This document shows, piece by piece, positions 14,101 through 22,572 of a stretch of 22,991 nt of DNA. The stretch lies in the NCBI GenBank assembly GCA_052035915.1, contig JBPOHE010000150.1, positions 1-22,991 of the forward strand, in the 5' to 3' direction. A model generated the notes under the pieces. The model saw nothing but the letters and a program-made list of their open reading frames with translations. It was not told the DNA's origin and did not search any database. This DNA is from JBPOHE01 sp052035915. Lineage in GTDB: Bacteria > Pseudomonadota > Gammaproteobacteria > Chromatiales > Chromatiaceae. Both the position numbers and the translations under genes were made by a program. Positions within the stretch are counted from its first letter, which is position 1; each line of letters begins with the position of its first letter.

Positions 14101-14991
14101 CTATTCGATCGATCCCTTCAAGCTGTCGATATAGCGATCCCTCGCCGCCTTCGCCCGTTGAAAGATCTGTAGGAGTCGGTCAGCGTCCCCCGCCCGGATG
14201 ATGCTCGCCAGATCCGCCAATTCCAAGGCGAAGCGTTCGAGCATCAGGCTCAGAGCCTGACGGTTAGCCACGCAGATGTCACGCCACATCTCCGGACTGG
14301 AAGAGGCGATACGGGTGAAGTCACGAAATCCTCCCGCCGCATAGCGGAAAATCTCGTCGTTGGCCTGCATACGGGAAAGGGAATCCACTAATCCATAAGC
14401 GAGCATATGCGGCAGATGACTGGTGGCGGCAAGCACCTCATCATGGTGCTGGACCTCCATGAAGCTCACCTGGGCTCCGCAGCAGCGCCACATATCCGCG
14501 ACCCGGGCGGCAGCTACGGGATCGGTTTCAGGTAAAGGCGTCAGGATAACCCGGCGGTGGCGGAACAGCTCCTGAAACGAGGCGTCGACCCCGCTACGCT
14601 CGGTCCCGGCGATGGGATGCCCAGGCACGAAGTTAGGAGGCAGGCCGCCGAATACCCGGCGCGCATCCTCCACCACGCTGCCTTTGGCACTGCCGGCATC
14701 GGTTAAAATAGTCCTTGGCCCCAGACGACCCCGCATCGCGGCCATGGTCGCCGCCATGGCACCGAGAGGAACGGCAAGCAACACCAGGTCCGCCCCCTCC
14801 ACTGCAATCGCCGGATCCTGGGTCCAGTGATCGACCACCCCGAGTTCGAGCGCCCGCTCCAGATTGGCCCGTCCCCGCCCGCAACCGACGACCTCATCCA
14901 CCGCGCCGGCGGCCCGCAAGGCCCGGGCCAGGGAGCCACCGATGAGACCGACACCAACGACGGCCAGCCGCTGGATCCTGAGTCTGGTCAC
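14101..14991 (-). CDS. tyrA: prephenate dehydrogenase (TyrA family)
   Basis: TyrA oxidatively decarboxylates prephenate (or dehydrogenates arogenate) in tyrosine synthesis. The 296-aa product starts with the nucleotide-binding GVGLIGGS (13-20), followed by LLAVPLGAM and TDAGSAKGSVV (98-107). The catalytic-region motif is GHPIAGTERSGVDAS (124-138), and SHLPHMLAYGLV lies in the helical C-terminal domain. No chorismate mutase or ACT domain is attached. GTG 14991 was chosen because it forms a GTGA overlap with the hisC stop and gives the normal length. An in-frame extension to 15156 is hisC in another frame. Cofactor preference (NAD or NADP, prephenate or arogenate) cannot be read with confidence. 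Confidence 0.94.
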   Translation of the reverse strand: MTRLRIQRLAVVGVGLIGGSLARALRAAGAVDEVVGCGRGRANLERALELGVVDHWTQDPAIAVEGADLVLLAVPLGAMAATMAAMRGRLGPRTILTDAGSAKGSVVEDARRVFGGLPPNFVPGHPIAGTERSGVDASFQELFRHRRVILTPLPETDPVAAARVADMWRCCGAQVSFMEVQHHDEVLAATSHLPHMLAYGLVDSLSRMQANDEIFRYAAGGFRDFTRIASSSPEMWRDICVANRQALSLMLERFALELADLASIIRAGDADRLLQIFQRAKAARDRYIDSLKGSIE

Positions 14992-16106
14992 AAAAGCGCC
15001 CCCAAGGATTGAAGGAAACGCCGGTTCTCGGCCTCCAAGCCAACGGTCACCCGCAGGTGATTTGGTAGCCCATAATTCGCCACCGGACGGGTAATCACCC
15101 CCGACCTCAGTAAAGCGGCATCCACCTCTCGAGCTGTCCGCCCCATATCGATGCAAACAAAATTCCCCACCGAGGGGATGGCCTCCAGCCCCAAGGCCCG
15201 CAGGCCGGCGCTCATCTGTGCCATACCGTCGTGATTCAGCCGTCGGCTGGCCTCGATATGGGCTTGATCATGTAAAGCGGCCAGGGCCGCCACCTGGGCG
15301 ATGGAATTGACATTAAAAGGCTGACGCACCCGATTGAGCAGACCGATCACCTCCGGGTGTCCAAGCCCATAACCGACACGCAAACCCGCCAAGCCGTGAA
15401 TCTTGGAAAAGGTGCGGGTGACAATGAGGTTGGGATGCGCGGCCAGCCACTGGGTCGCATCGGGATACCCCGGCTCTTGGACGTACTCGAAATAGGCCTC
15501 GTCGATCACCAACATCACCTGGGAAGGCAGAGACTCGATGAACTCCCCCAGCTCATCCCGATTCAACCAAGTCCCGGTGGGATTATTGGGATTGGCGATA
15601 AACACCACCCGGGTATCTCGGTTGATCAACCCCCGCATGGCCTCCAGATCGTGACCATACCGCGGACCGCGACTTCCATCCTGGGCCGGGGCTACCCGCC
15701 CCCGGGCACCCACTGCCTGGGTACAGATCGGATAGACGGCGAAGGCGTGTTGGTCATAGACAGCTTCCACCCCTGGAGCGAGGAAGGTGCGGGCGATGAT
15801 GTCGAGCACATCGTTGGAACCATTGCCGATGATGACCGACTCGGGTTCCACGCGGTGATATTCGGCCAGCGCTCGGCGCAAATCGAAAGCCCCGCCATCG
15901 GGATAACGCGCCCAGTCGAGCGCCGCCTCCCGCACCGCCGCCATGGCCAAGGGACTCGGGCCAAGGGGATTCTCGTTCGAAGCCAGCTTGATCGAATCCT
16001 TAATACCCAACTCCCGTTCCAGCTCGGAGAGCGGCTTGCCGGGCACATAGGGATGCAGATCCGGAATACCGGGGGCGCAGAGTTCGAGAAAAGACTTAGT
16101 GTTCAT
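14988..16106 (-). CDS. hisC: histidinol-phosphate/aromatic aminotransferase HisC
   Basis: This is a fold-type I PLP aminotransferase of the HisC family. Within the aromatic supraoperon this copy is thought to act on aromatic keto acids or prephenate as well as, or instead of, histidinol phosphate. The 372-aa product has KLASNENPLGPSP (40-52), the GNGSND cofactor loop (94-99), NPNNPTG (172-178), the DEAYFEY segment (202-208) and the Schiff-base lysine Lys235 in TFSKIHGLAGLRVGYG. A C-terminal substrate Arg is in LRVTVG. ATG 16106 gives the family's usual N-terminus (PGIPDLHPYVPGKP). It follows pheA by 33 nt and overlaps tyrA by 4 nt. Confidence 0.95.
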   Translation of the reverse strand: MNTKSFLELCAPGIPDLHPYVPGKPLSELERELGIKDSIKLASNENPLGPSPLAMAAVREAALDWARYPDGGAFDLRRALAEYHRVEPESVIIGNGSNDVLDIIARTFLAPGVEAVYDQHAFAVYPICTQAVGARGRVAPAQDGSRGPRYGHDLEAMRGLINRDTRVVFIANPNNPTGTWLNRDELGEFIESLPSQVMLVIDEAYFEYVQEPGYPDATQWLAAHPNLIVTRTFSKIHGLAGLRVGYGLGHPEVIGLLNRVRQPFNVNSIAQVAALAALHDQAHIEASRRLNHDGMAQMSAGLRALGLEAIPSVGNFVCIDMGRTAREVDAALLRSGVITRPVANYGLPNHLRVTVGLEAENRRFLQSLGALL

Positions 16107-16139
16107 GGTCGTCGAGACGCCCGAGAGCGCGGTGGATAG

Positions 16140-17225
16140 TTAGAGAACAGCGCGCGGGTAAGATCCCAGCACCTTAAACAGGCGCGCATCCTGCCTGAGT
16201 TCGGCGAAGGCGGCGGCGACGGCGGCATCGTTCTGGTGACCCTCCATGTCGATAAAGAAAACGTAGTCCCAGAGACCCCGTCGGGAGGGTCTGGATTCGA
16301 TGCGCGACATACTGATGCCGTGCCTGGCTAGGGGGCTGAGGAGACGATGCAGACCGCCCACCTCGTTGCGGATAGCGATCAACAGGCTGGTCTTGTCATC
16401 CCCGCTGGGCGGCACCTGCTGGCGACCGATGATCAAAAATCGGGTGGTATTGTCCGCCTCATCCTCGATGTTGCGGGCAAGGAACTTGAGCCCGTAGATC
16501 TCCGCCGCCGCCTCGCCGGCGATAGCGGCGCCGCTGGAATCGGCGCGTACCAGACTGGCCGCCTCGGCATTGCTGCCCAGGGCATGGCGTTGCGCCAAGG
16601 GAAGATGGCGATCCAGCCAGCCCCGACACTGGGCCAAGGATTGCTGATGGGAATAGACCCGTTGCACATCCGCCACCCCCTCACCGATCCCCAACAAGTG
16701 GTGATTGATGCGCAGCATCACCTCACCACAGATGAAGAGCGGCGAGGTGATGAACATATCCAGAGTGTGGCTGATCACCCCCTCGGTCGAGTTCTCCACC
16801 GGCACCACCCCATAGTGGCAGGAAGCCGACTCCACCTCGCGAAACACGTCGGAAATCGAACCCAATGGCTGGGTGTACACCGAATGACCGAAATGCTTGC
16901 GGGCCGCAGCCTGGGTGAAGGTGCCTTCGGGTCCGAGGAAGGCGATGCGCAACGGCTGCTCCAGCGCCAGACAGGCCGACATGATCTCGCGGAACAGACG
17001 CGCCAATTCCTCGTCACTGAGCGGCCCCTGGTTACGTTCCATGACCCGACGCAACACCAGAGCCTCCCGCTCGGGCCGATAGAAGGGGGCGTTCGGGTCG
17101 AGATCCGTCTTGACCCGCGCCACCTCCTGCGCCAATTGGGCACGCTGGTTGATGAGATCGGCGATCTGCTGGTCGAGGCCATCGATCCGCCCCCGCAGTT
17201 GGCCCAATGGATCTGTTCCGCTCAT
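16140..17225 (-). CDS. pheA: bifunctional chorismate mutase / prephenate dehydratase
   Basis: PheA converts chorismate to prephenate and then phenylpyruvate, the committed branch to phenylalanine. The 361-aa product has three parts. An N-terminal AroQ chorismate mutase helix bundle covers about 5-88 (LRGRIDGLDQQIADLINQRA). The dehydratase domain covers about 92-270, with IAFLGPEGTFTQAA, VPVENSTEGVI and the catalytic TRF (261-263). A C-terminal ACT domain covers about 278-355, whose ESRPS (310-314) is the phenylalanine-binding motif, so feedback inhibition is likely retained. The start is ATG 17225, 76 nt after serA; the spacer shows no leader peptide with Phe codons, so no attenuation of the E. 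coli type was seen. Confidence 0.96.
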   Translation of the reverse strand: MSGTDPLGQLRGRIDGLDQQIADLINQRAQLAQEVARVKTDLDPNAPFYRPEREALVLRRVMERNQGPLSDEELARLFREIMSACLALEQPLRIAFLGPEGTFTQAAARKHFGHSVYTQPLGSISDVFREVESASCHYGVVPVENSTEGVISHTLDMFITSPLFICGEVMLRINHHLLGIGEGVADVQRVYSHQQSLAQCRGWLDRHLPLAQRHALGSNAEAASLVRADSSGAAIAGEAAAEIYGLKFLARNIEDEADNTTRFLIIGRQQVPPSGDDKTSLLIAIRNEVGGLHRLLSPLARHGISMSRIESRPSRRGLWDYVFFIDMEGHQNDAAVAAAFAELRQDARLFKVLGSYPRAVL

Positions 17226-17301
17226 GTGCCGCAGCCGAAATCCAGCGCCGCTGCCAGCCTGGTGACGACGACAGCTATCCGCTTCCTCCCCTTGCCCATA
17301 C

Positions 17302-18477
17302 TCAGCGCTTGCATCCCAGACAACGCACCAGCCTCACCCCCTCAATCGCGGCGATATCGCGGATGGTCTCCTCGGACGGGCTCTGATCAACGTCGATGAG
17401 GGTACAGGCGATGTCGCCCCGGGACTTGTTCAGCAGGTCCATGATATTGAGATTGGCCTTGCCGAGGTCGGCCGATATCTGCGCCACCATATTGGGGACA
17501 TTGGCGTTGACGATAGCGATACGGTATCCCTGGCTGCGCGGCAATTGGATCTCGGGAAAATTCACCGCGTTGGTCACATTGCCGTGCTCCAGATATTCCT
17601 TCACCTGTTCGGCCACCATGACGGCACAATTATCCTCCGCCTCCGCGGTGGAAGCCCCGATGTGGGGTAGCGTCACCACCCGGGGATGTCCCTTCAAACG
17701 ATTGTTGGGGAAGTCGCAGATATAGGCATAGGTATGACCACTGTCGAGCGAGGCGCAGACGGCCTCGTCATCGACGATGCCTTCGCGGGCGAAGTTGATC
17801 ACCACCGAGCCCTTTTTCATCAGTCGCAATCGGCTGGCGTTGATCATGCGGCGGGTCTCATCCGTCAGGGGCACATGAATGGACACCATGTCGACCCGTG
17901 CCAGAAGGTCATCCACCCCCAGGGCCGGGAGCACGTCCGAGGCCAGTTGCCAAGCCCGCTGCACGGTGATGGTCGGGTCATAGCCGATCACCTTCATCCC
18001 CAGCGCCCGAGCCGCATTGGCGACCTGTACGCCGATGGCCCCTAAACCTATGACGCCCAGGGTGCGGCCTGGGAGTTCGAAACCGACGAACTGCTTTTTG
18101 CCCTTTTCCACCTGTTCATGGATGGACTTGTCGTCGCCGGAGAGCGAGGCGGCGAAAGACCAAGCCGGCACGATGTTGCGCGCCGCGATCAGCATCGCAG
18201 CTACCACCAGTTCCTTGACGGCGTTGGCGTTGGCCCCGGGGGCGTTGAAGACCGCGATCCCCCGCTCCGTCATGCGGGGAACCGGGATGTTGTTGACCCC
18301 CGCCCCGGCCCGACCAATGGCCTTGACCGAAGTCGCCACCTCCAGGTTGTGCATGTCCGCGGAGCGCACCAGGATGGCATCGGGTTGAGCGATCTCGGTA
18401 CCCACCTCGTACTTTTCCCGTGGCAGGCGATTCAAACCAAGTACAGAAATATTATTGAGCGTCAGTATCTTATACAT
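17302..18477 (-). CDS. serA: D-3-phosphoglycerate dehydrogenase
   Basis: SerA oxidises 3-phosphoglycerate, the first step of the phosphorylated serine pathway, and SerC encoded just upstream does the second. The 391-aa product has the D-2-hydroxyacid dehydrogenase fold: GRAGAGVNNI (56-65), the Rossmann motif GLGAIG (144-149), catalytic Arg231 in NFAREGIVDD and catalytic His272 in LPHIGAST. A C-terminal ACT domain (about 317-391) probably senses serine. The canonical Glu in a DVFxxEP element is not seen; the equivalent region reads CDFPNNRLKG, as in a distinct short subgroup of these enzymes. Starts at ATG 18489 and 18477 are both possible; 18477 lies better spaced after the G-rich tract and begins MYKILTLN. 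Two hairpins lie just upstream. Confidence 0.92.
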   Translation of the reverse strand: MYKILTLNNISVLGLNRLPREKYEVGTEIAQPDAILVRSADMHNLEVATSVKAIGRAGAGVNNIPVPRMTERGIAVFNAPGANANAVKELVVAAMLIAARNIVPAWSFAASLSGDDKSIHEQVEKGKKQFVGFELPGRTLGVIGLGAIGVQVANAARALGMKVIGYDPTITVQRAWQLASDVLPALGVDDLLARVDMVSIHVPLTDETRRMINASRLRLMKKGSVVINFAREGIVDDEAVCASLDSGHTYAYICDFPNNRLKGHPRVVTLPHIGASTAEAEDNCAVMVAEQVKEYLEHGNVTNAVNFPEIQLPRSQGYRIAIVNANVPNMVAQISADLGKANLNIMDLLNKSRGDIACTLIDVDQSPSEETIRDIAAIEGVRLVRCLGCKR

Positions 18478-18498
18478 TGTTTTCCACATCCCCCCGCA

Positions 18499-18556
18499 CA
18501 GCCTCGGCGAGGCTGGCGAAAACCAATCATCATGCGGCGCCGGCCAAGGCCGCGCC
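18499..18556 (-). repeat. two hairpins in the serC-serA spacer
   Basis: CAGCCTC/GAGGCTG forms a perfect 7-bp stem with a 3-base loop at 18499-18515. Next to it, 18536-18556 pairs GGCG with CGCC and CGGCC with GGCCG around an AA centre, with one bulged C. Both are strong GC-rich stems in a 106-118-nt spacer, and the first ends about ten bases before the more upstream serA start. They could slow or process the transcript between serC and serA. Neither is followed by a proper T-run in the direction of transcription. Confidence 0.45.
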
Positions 18557-18595
18557 TTCCACCCTCAATGCAGAGCCGGCATGGACGTAGCGCGA

Positions 18596-19678
18596 TCAGC
18601 CGTGGCGCCGTGCAAAATCGCTCATGAAGCCGATCAGGGCCTTGACCCCCTCCTCCGGCATGGCGTTGTAGATGCTGGCCCGCATCCCGCCTACCGAGCG
18701 ATGGCCCTTGAGCTGCTCGAAACCGGCGGTGACGGCCTCGGCGAGAAAGACCTTATCGAGTTCTGGGTTTGCCAGGGTGAAGGGGACGTTCATCCAGGAA
18801 CGGGCGTCATGCTCCACCGGGTTGGCATAGAGCGCCGACTGATCGATGGCGGCATAGAGGGCATCTGCCTTGCGTTTGTTGCGCTCGGCCATAGCCTCCA
18901 GCCCGCCGATACGCTTCAGCCATTGGAACACCAAGCCGGCCAGATACCAAGCATAGGTCGGCGGGGTGTTGTACATGGACTCGTTCTCGATCTGGATACG
19001 GTAATCGAGCATGGTCGGGGTATTGGCAGGGGCCTGGCCGATGAGATCCTCCCGCACGATCACCAGGGTGAGACCGGCCGGGCCGATGTTCTTCTGCGCC
19101 CCGGCATAGATCAGCCCGAACCTGGAAACATCCAGTGGGCGTGACAGCAAGGTGGAGGACATATCGGCCACCAGGGGGACATCTCCGGTGTCCGGGATAA
19201 AGGGGAATTCCACACCGCCGATGGTCTCGTTCGGGGTGTAATGGACATAGGCCGCCTCTGGGTTGAGCTGCCACTGACTCGGACTGGGAATACTGGTGAA
19301 CTTGTCCGCCTCGGATGAGGCCGCCACATTCACCGCACAGAATTTCTTCGCCTCGCCGATGGCCTTCTTTGACCAGGCACCAGTATTGATGTAATCCGCT
19401 GTTTTCCTCTCGCCCAGTAGATTGATGGGCACCATGGCGAATTGCAGACTGGCACCGCCTTGGAGAAACAACACCTTATAGTTGGCTGGGATACCCAGGA
19501 GTTCGCGCAGATCGGCCTCGGCCTGGGCGGCGATAGCCATGAATTGCTTGCCGCGATGGCTCATTTCCATCACCGACATGCCGCTGCCGCGCCAGTCGAG
19601 CATCTCATCCCGGGCCTGCGACAACACCTCTTCGGGACGCATGGCCGGGCCGGCACTGAAGTTATATATACGCCCCAT
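18596..19678 (-). CDS. serC: phosphoserine aminotransferase
   Basis: SerC transfers an amino group from glutamate to 3-phosphohydroxypyruvate (serine synthesis) and also serves pyridoxal phosphate synthesis. The 360-aa product (E. coli 362) shows YNFSAGPAMRPEEVL at the start, MSVMEMSHRG (34-43), FLQGGASLQFAMVPINL (71-87), VHYTPNETIGGVEF, VADMSSTLLSRP (170-181) and the PLP-binding Lys196 in YAGAQKNIGPAG. RSVGGMRASIYNAMP near the C-terminus is typical. ATG 19678 lies two bases after the gyrA stop, and its ribosome-binding site (GGAG) is inside the last codons of gyrA, so it is probably coupled to gyrA. Confidence 0.97.
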   Translation of the reverse strand: MGRIYNFSAGPAMRPEEVLSQARDEMLDWRGSGMSVMEMSHRGKQFMAIAAQAEADLRELLGIPANYKVLFLQGGASLQFAMVPINLLGERKTADYINTGAWSKKAIGEAKKFCAVNVAASSEADKFTSIPSPSQWQLNPEAAYVHYTPNETIGGVEFPFIPDTGDVPLVADMSSTLLSRPLDVSRFGLIYAGAQKNIGPAGLTLVIVREDLIGQAPANTPTMLDYRIQIENESMYNTPPTYAWYLAGLVFQWLKRIGGLEAMAERNKRKADALYAAIDQSALYANPVEHDARSWMNVPFTLANPELDKVFLAEAVTAGFEQLKGHRSVGGMRASIYNAMPEEGVKALIGFMSDFARRHG

Positions 19679-19680
19679 TC

Positions 19681-22290
19681 TTATTCTCCATCTGTTGGTA
19701 CGGATTGTTCTTCTGTGGTTTCTAACGTCTCATCCGAGCCATCCAGGGACTCGCCGCTCTCGCCACCCAGGCATTGGATGCTTTCCACCCCGGTCAGGTG
19801 CTCTCCGGGTTTGAGCTTGATCAGACCGACGCCCTGGGCATTGCGACCAGTCGCCGAGACACCGGCGGCCGGGGTGCGCACCAGGGTACCCCCATCGGTG
19901 ATGAGCATAATTTCGTCGCCTTCGCTCACCAGCGCCGCGCCGATCACCTGACCATTGCGCGGCGTGGTCTTGATCGAGATCACCCCCATGGTGGCCCGGC
20001 CCTTGACCGGATACTCCTCCACCGGGGTGCGTTTGCCGTAACCGTTGGTGGTGGCCGTCAACACATAGCCCGGCCCCGCCACCAACACCGAAATCAGCCG
20101 TTCCGCCTCCGGCAACAGCATGCCCCGCACCCCGCAGGCCCCGCGACCCATGGGTCGCACGGCGGATTCGGCGAAGCGGACCGCACGTCCATTGCTACTG
20201 AACAGCATGATGTCCTTGGTGCCGTCGGTCAGCACCGCGCCGACCAGTTGATCGTTGACCTTGAGATCCACCGCGATGATGCCTCCGGCCCGAGGGCGGG
20301 AGAACTCGGTCAGCGGGGTTTTTTTCACTATGCCCGAGGAGGTGGCCATGAACACATAGTGATCATCCTGATATTCTCTTACCGGCAACACGGCGTTGAT
20401 GCGCTCCCCCTCTTCCAGGGGTAAGAGATTGACGATAGGCCGCCCTCTCGCCGCCCGTCCGCCCTGGGGCAGTTCATAGACTTTCAGCCAGTACACCTTG
20501 CCCCGGCTGGAAAAACAGAGAATGGTGTCATGGGTGCTGGCCACCAGGATGCGCTCGATGAAGTCCTCGTCCTTGGTGCCGGCGGCGGTCTTTCCCCGAC
20601 CGCCACGTTTTTGCGCCTGATAGATCGAGATCGGCTGGTACTTGGCATAGCCGGCATGGGAGAGGGTCACTACCACCTCTTCCTCGGTGATCAAGTCCTC
20701 GGTGGTGAGATCGAGTTGATCACGGATGATCTGGGTACGTCGTCCATCCCCGTATTGATCGCGTATCTCCATCAACTCGGTCCGGATGACCTCCATGAGG
20801 CGGTCCGGATCCTCCAGAATCTTGATCAAACCGGCGATGCGTTCCAGCAGCTCCTGGTATTCATTGAGAATCTTGTCCTGCTCCAAACCGGTCAAACGCT
20901 GCAGACGCATATCCAGGATAGCCTGGGCCTGGACCTCGGTAAGTCGATAGCCCTGTTCGCTCAAGCCGGAACCGTCCGCGGCCTCCTCCGGACGGGTATC
21001 CCGGGCCCCGGCCCGGGCCAACATCGCCTCCACCGCGCCGGAACGCCAAACGCGGGACAAGAGCGCCGCCTTGGCCTCGCCGGGTCCGGACGCCGATTTG
21101 ATCAGGGCGATGATCTCATCGATATTGGCCAGCGCTACCGCCAGACCTTCGAGCAAATGGGCGCGTTCCTTGGCCTTGCGCAACTCGAATTCGGTGCGTC
21201 TGGTGACCACCTCGCGCCGGTGGCGCAGGAAGTATTCCAATAATTGCTTCAGATTCAGGGTACGCGGTTGGCGATCGACCAAAGCCACCATGTTGATGCC
21301 GAACACGGTCTGCATCTGGGTATGCTGGTAGAGGTTGTTCAGCACCACCTCGCCAACCTCGCCCCGACGCAGCTCGATGACGACCCGCATGCCGTCTTTG
21401 TCGGACTCGTCGCGCAACTCGCTGATACCCTCGACCTGGCGCTCCTTCACCAGTTCGGCGATCTTCTCCAGCAACCTGGCCTTGTTGACCTGATAGGGCA
21501 GCTCGGTAACGATGATCGTCTGGCGATTGGTGGCGGGATCGGTCTCGATCTCCGCCCGCGCCCGCACCAGCACCCGCCCACGCCCGCTGCGATAGGCCTC
21601 GCGGATACCGGCCACGCCATTGATCAGCGCGGCGGTGGGGAAATCCGGCCCGGGCACATGATGCATCAGATCCTCGATGCCGATCTCCGGCTCCTGGATC
21701 AGGGCCAGACAGGCATTGATCACCTCGGTGAGGTTATGGGGCGGGATATTGGTGGCCATCCCCACGGCGATACCTGAGGAACCATTGATCAACAGATTGG
21801 GGAGCCGCGCCGGCAGCACCGTCGGCTCCTTTTCGGAACCATCATAGTTGGGAACGAAATCGACCGTCTCCTTGTCCAGATCGTCCAGCAGTGTGTGAGC
21901 GATGCGCGCCATGCGCACCTCGGTGTAACGCATGGCCGCCGGGGCATCGCCGTCTACCGAACCGAAGTTTCCCTGGCCGTCCACCAGCATGTAGCGCATG
22001 GAGAAGGGCTGGGCCAGGCGCACTATGGTGTCATAGACCGCCACATCCCCATGAGGGTGGTACTTACCTATGACATCGCCGACCACACGGGCCGACTTCT
22101 TGTACGGCTTGTTCCAGTCGTTGCCGAGTTCGGACATGGCGAAGAGCACCCGCCGATGTACCGGCTTGAGGCCGTCGCGCACATCCGGCAGGGCGCGACC
22201 GACGATGACGCTCATGGCGTACTCGAGATAGGACTGGCGCATCTCGTCCTCGAGATTGACCGGGATGATCTCCTTGGCGAAATCCGTCAT
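19681..22290 (-). CDS. gyrA: DNA gyrase subunit A
   Basis: GyrA is the DNA cleavage-religation subunit of the type IIA topoisomerase that introduces negative supercoils. The 869-aa product (E. coli 875) begins MTDFAKEIIPVNLEDEM. The catalytic Tyr122 is in AAMRYTEVRM, and the GyrA box QKRGGRG falls at 560-566, the same numbering as in E. coli. The beta-pinwheel C-terminal domain covers about 540-840, and the C-terminal tail is acidic (SGESLDGSDETLETTEEQ). The quinolone-determining loop reads HPHGDVAVYD: position 83 is Val (GTG) where E. coli has Ser, while Asp87 is kept. ATG 22290 is chosen by family alignment; the frame stays open to 22650 but the extra codons are not gyrase-like. It is the first gene of the minus-strand supraoperon. 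Confidence 0.97.
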   Translation of the reverse strand: MTDFAKEIIPVNLEDEMRQSYLEYAMSVIVGRALPDVRDGLKPVHRRVLFAMSELGNDWNKPYKKSARVVGDVIGKYHPHGDVAVYDTIVRLAQPFSMRYMLVDGQGNFGSVDGDAPAAMRYTEVRMARIAHTLLDDLDKETVDFVPNYDGSEKEPTVLPARLPNLLINGSSGIAVGMATNIPPHNLTEVINACLALIQEPEIGIEDLMHHVPGPDFPTAALINGVAGIREAYRSGRGRVLVRARAEIETDPATNRQTIIVTELPYQVNKARLLEKIAELVKERQVEGISELRDESDKDGMRVVIELRRGEVGEVVLNNLYQHTQMQTVFGINMVALVDRQPRTLNLKQLLEYFLRHRREVVTRRTEFELRKAKERAHLLEGLAVALANIDEIIALIKSASGPGEAKAALLSRVWRSGAVEAMLARAGARDTRPEEAADGSGLSEQGYRLTEVQAQAILDMRLQRLTGLEQDKILNEYQELLERIAGLIKILEDPDRLMEVIRTELMEIRDQYGDGRRTQIIRDQLDLTTEDLITEEEVVVTLSHAGYAKYQPISIYQAQKRGGRGKTAAGTKDEDFIERILVASTHDTILCFSSRGKVYWLKVYELPQGGRAARGRPIVNLLPLEEGERINAVLPVREYQDDHYVFMATSSGIVKKTPLTEFSRPRAGGIIAVDLKVNDQLVGAVLTDGTKDIMLFSSNGRAVRFAESAVRPMGRGACGVRGMLLPEAERLISVLVAGPGYVLTATTNGYGKRTPVEEYPVKGRATMGVISIKTTPRNGQVIGAALVSEGDEIMLITDGGTLVRTPAAGVSATGRNAQGVGLIKLKPGEHLTGVESIQCLGGESGESLDGSDETLETTEEQSVPTDGE

Positions 22291-22384
22291 GAGGCTGGCT
22301 CGATTCTGAATGCTGTAGACAGTGAAGCAAGAACGGCGGCGGGGGTTACAAGCGGCCCTGAAGCCCCACCCTATAAAGCGCGGC

Positions 22385-22390
22385 ATGATA
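22385..22390 (-). promoter_or_regulatory. possible -10 element of the gyrA promoter
   Basis: On the minus strand TATCAT (22385-22390) matches five of six -10 consensus positions and lies about 95 nt before the gyrA start. No good -35 hexamer is seen 16-18 nt further upstream; the area is C/G-rich. Gyrase promoters often depend on supercoiling through the -10 region, so a weak -35 is not disqualifying, but this call is only suggestive. Confidence 0.3.
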
Positions 22391-22494
22391 CCACAGCGCA
22401 CCAAGGGGGACGCAGTCGGGTGGGCGGTTACCCAGCAATTCCAAATTTGCCGCCGGTCGGGGCTTGCCGCCCTGACTGGGTCGTTATGACACGT

Positions 22495-22522
22495 TCTGCC
22501 GCCCCGATGTTCGGTCGGCAGA
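22495..22522. repeat. hairpin between gyrA and the Rhs frame
   Basis: TCTGCCG (22495-22501) is repeated in inverted form as CGGCAGA (22516-22522). The loop holds a second pair, CCGA/TCGG, around TGT, so the whole element folds into a nearly continuous stem. No T-run follows on either strand. It lies in the divergent spacer, upstream of the Rhs reading frame. Confidence 0.4.
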
Positions 22523-22572
22523 CACCGCCGTGAACAGCCCCGCCCGGCATGCTTTCTCGAGTCAAATTTAGA

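Noticed and set aside
16347..17399. 350-codon plus-strand open frame opposite pheA
   Set aside because: Shadow of PheA, which has three clear domains on the minus strand; the antisense product has no recognisable feature.
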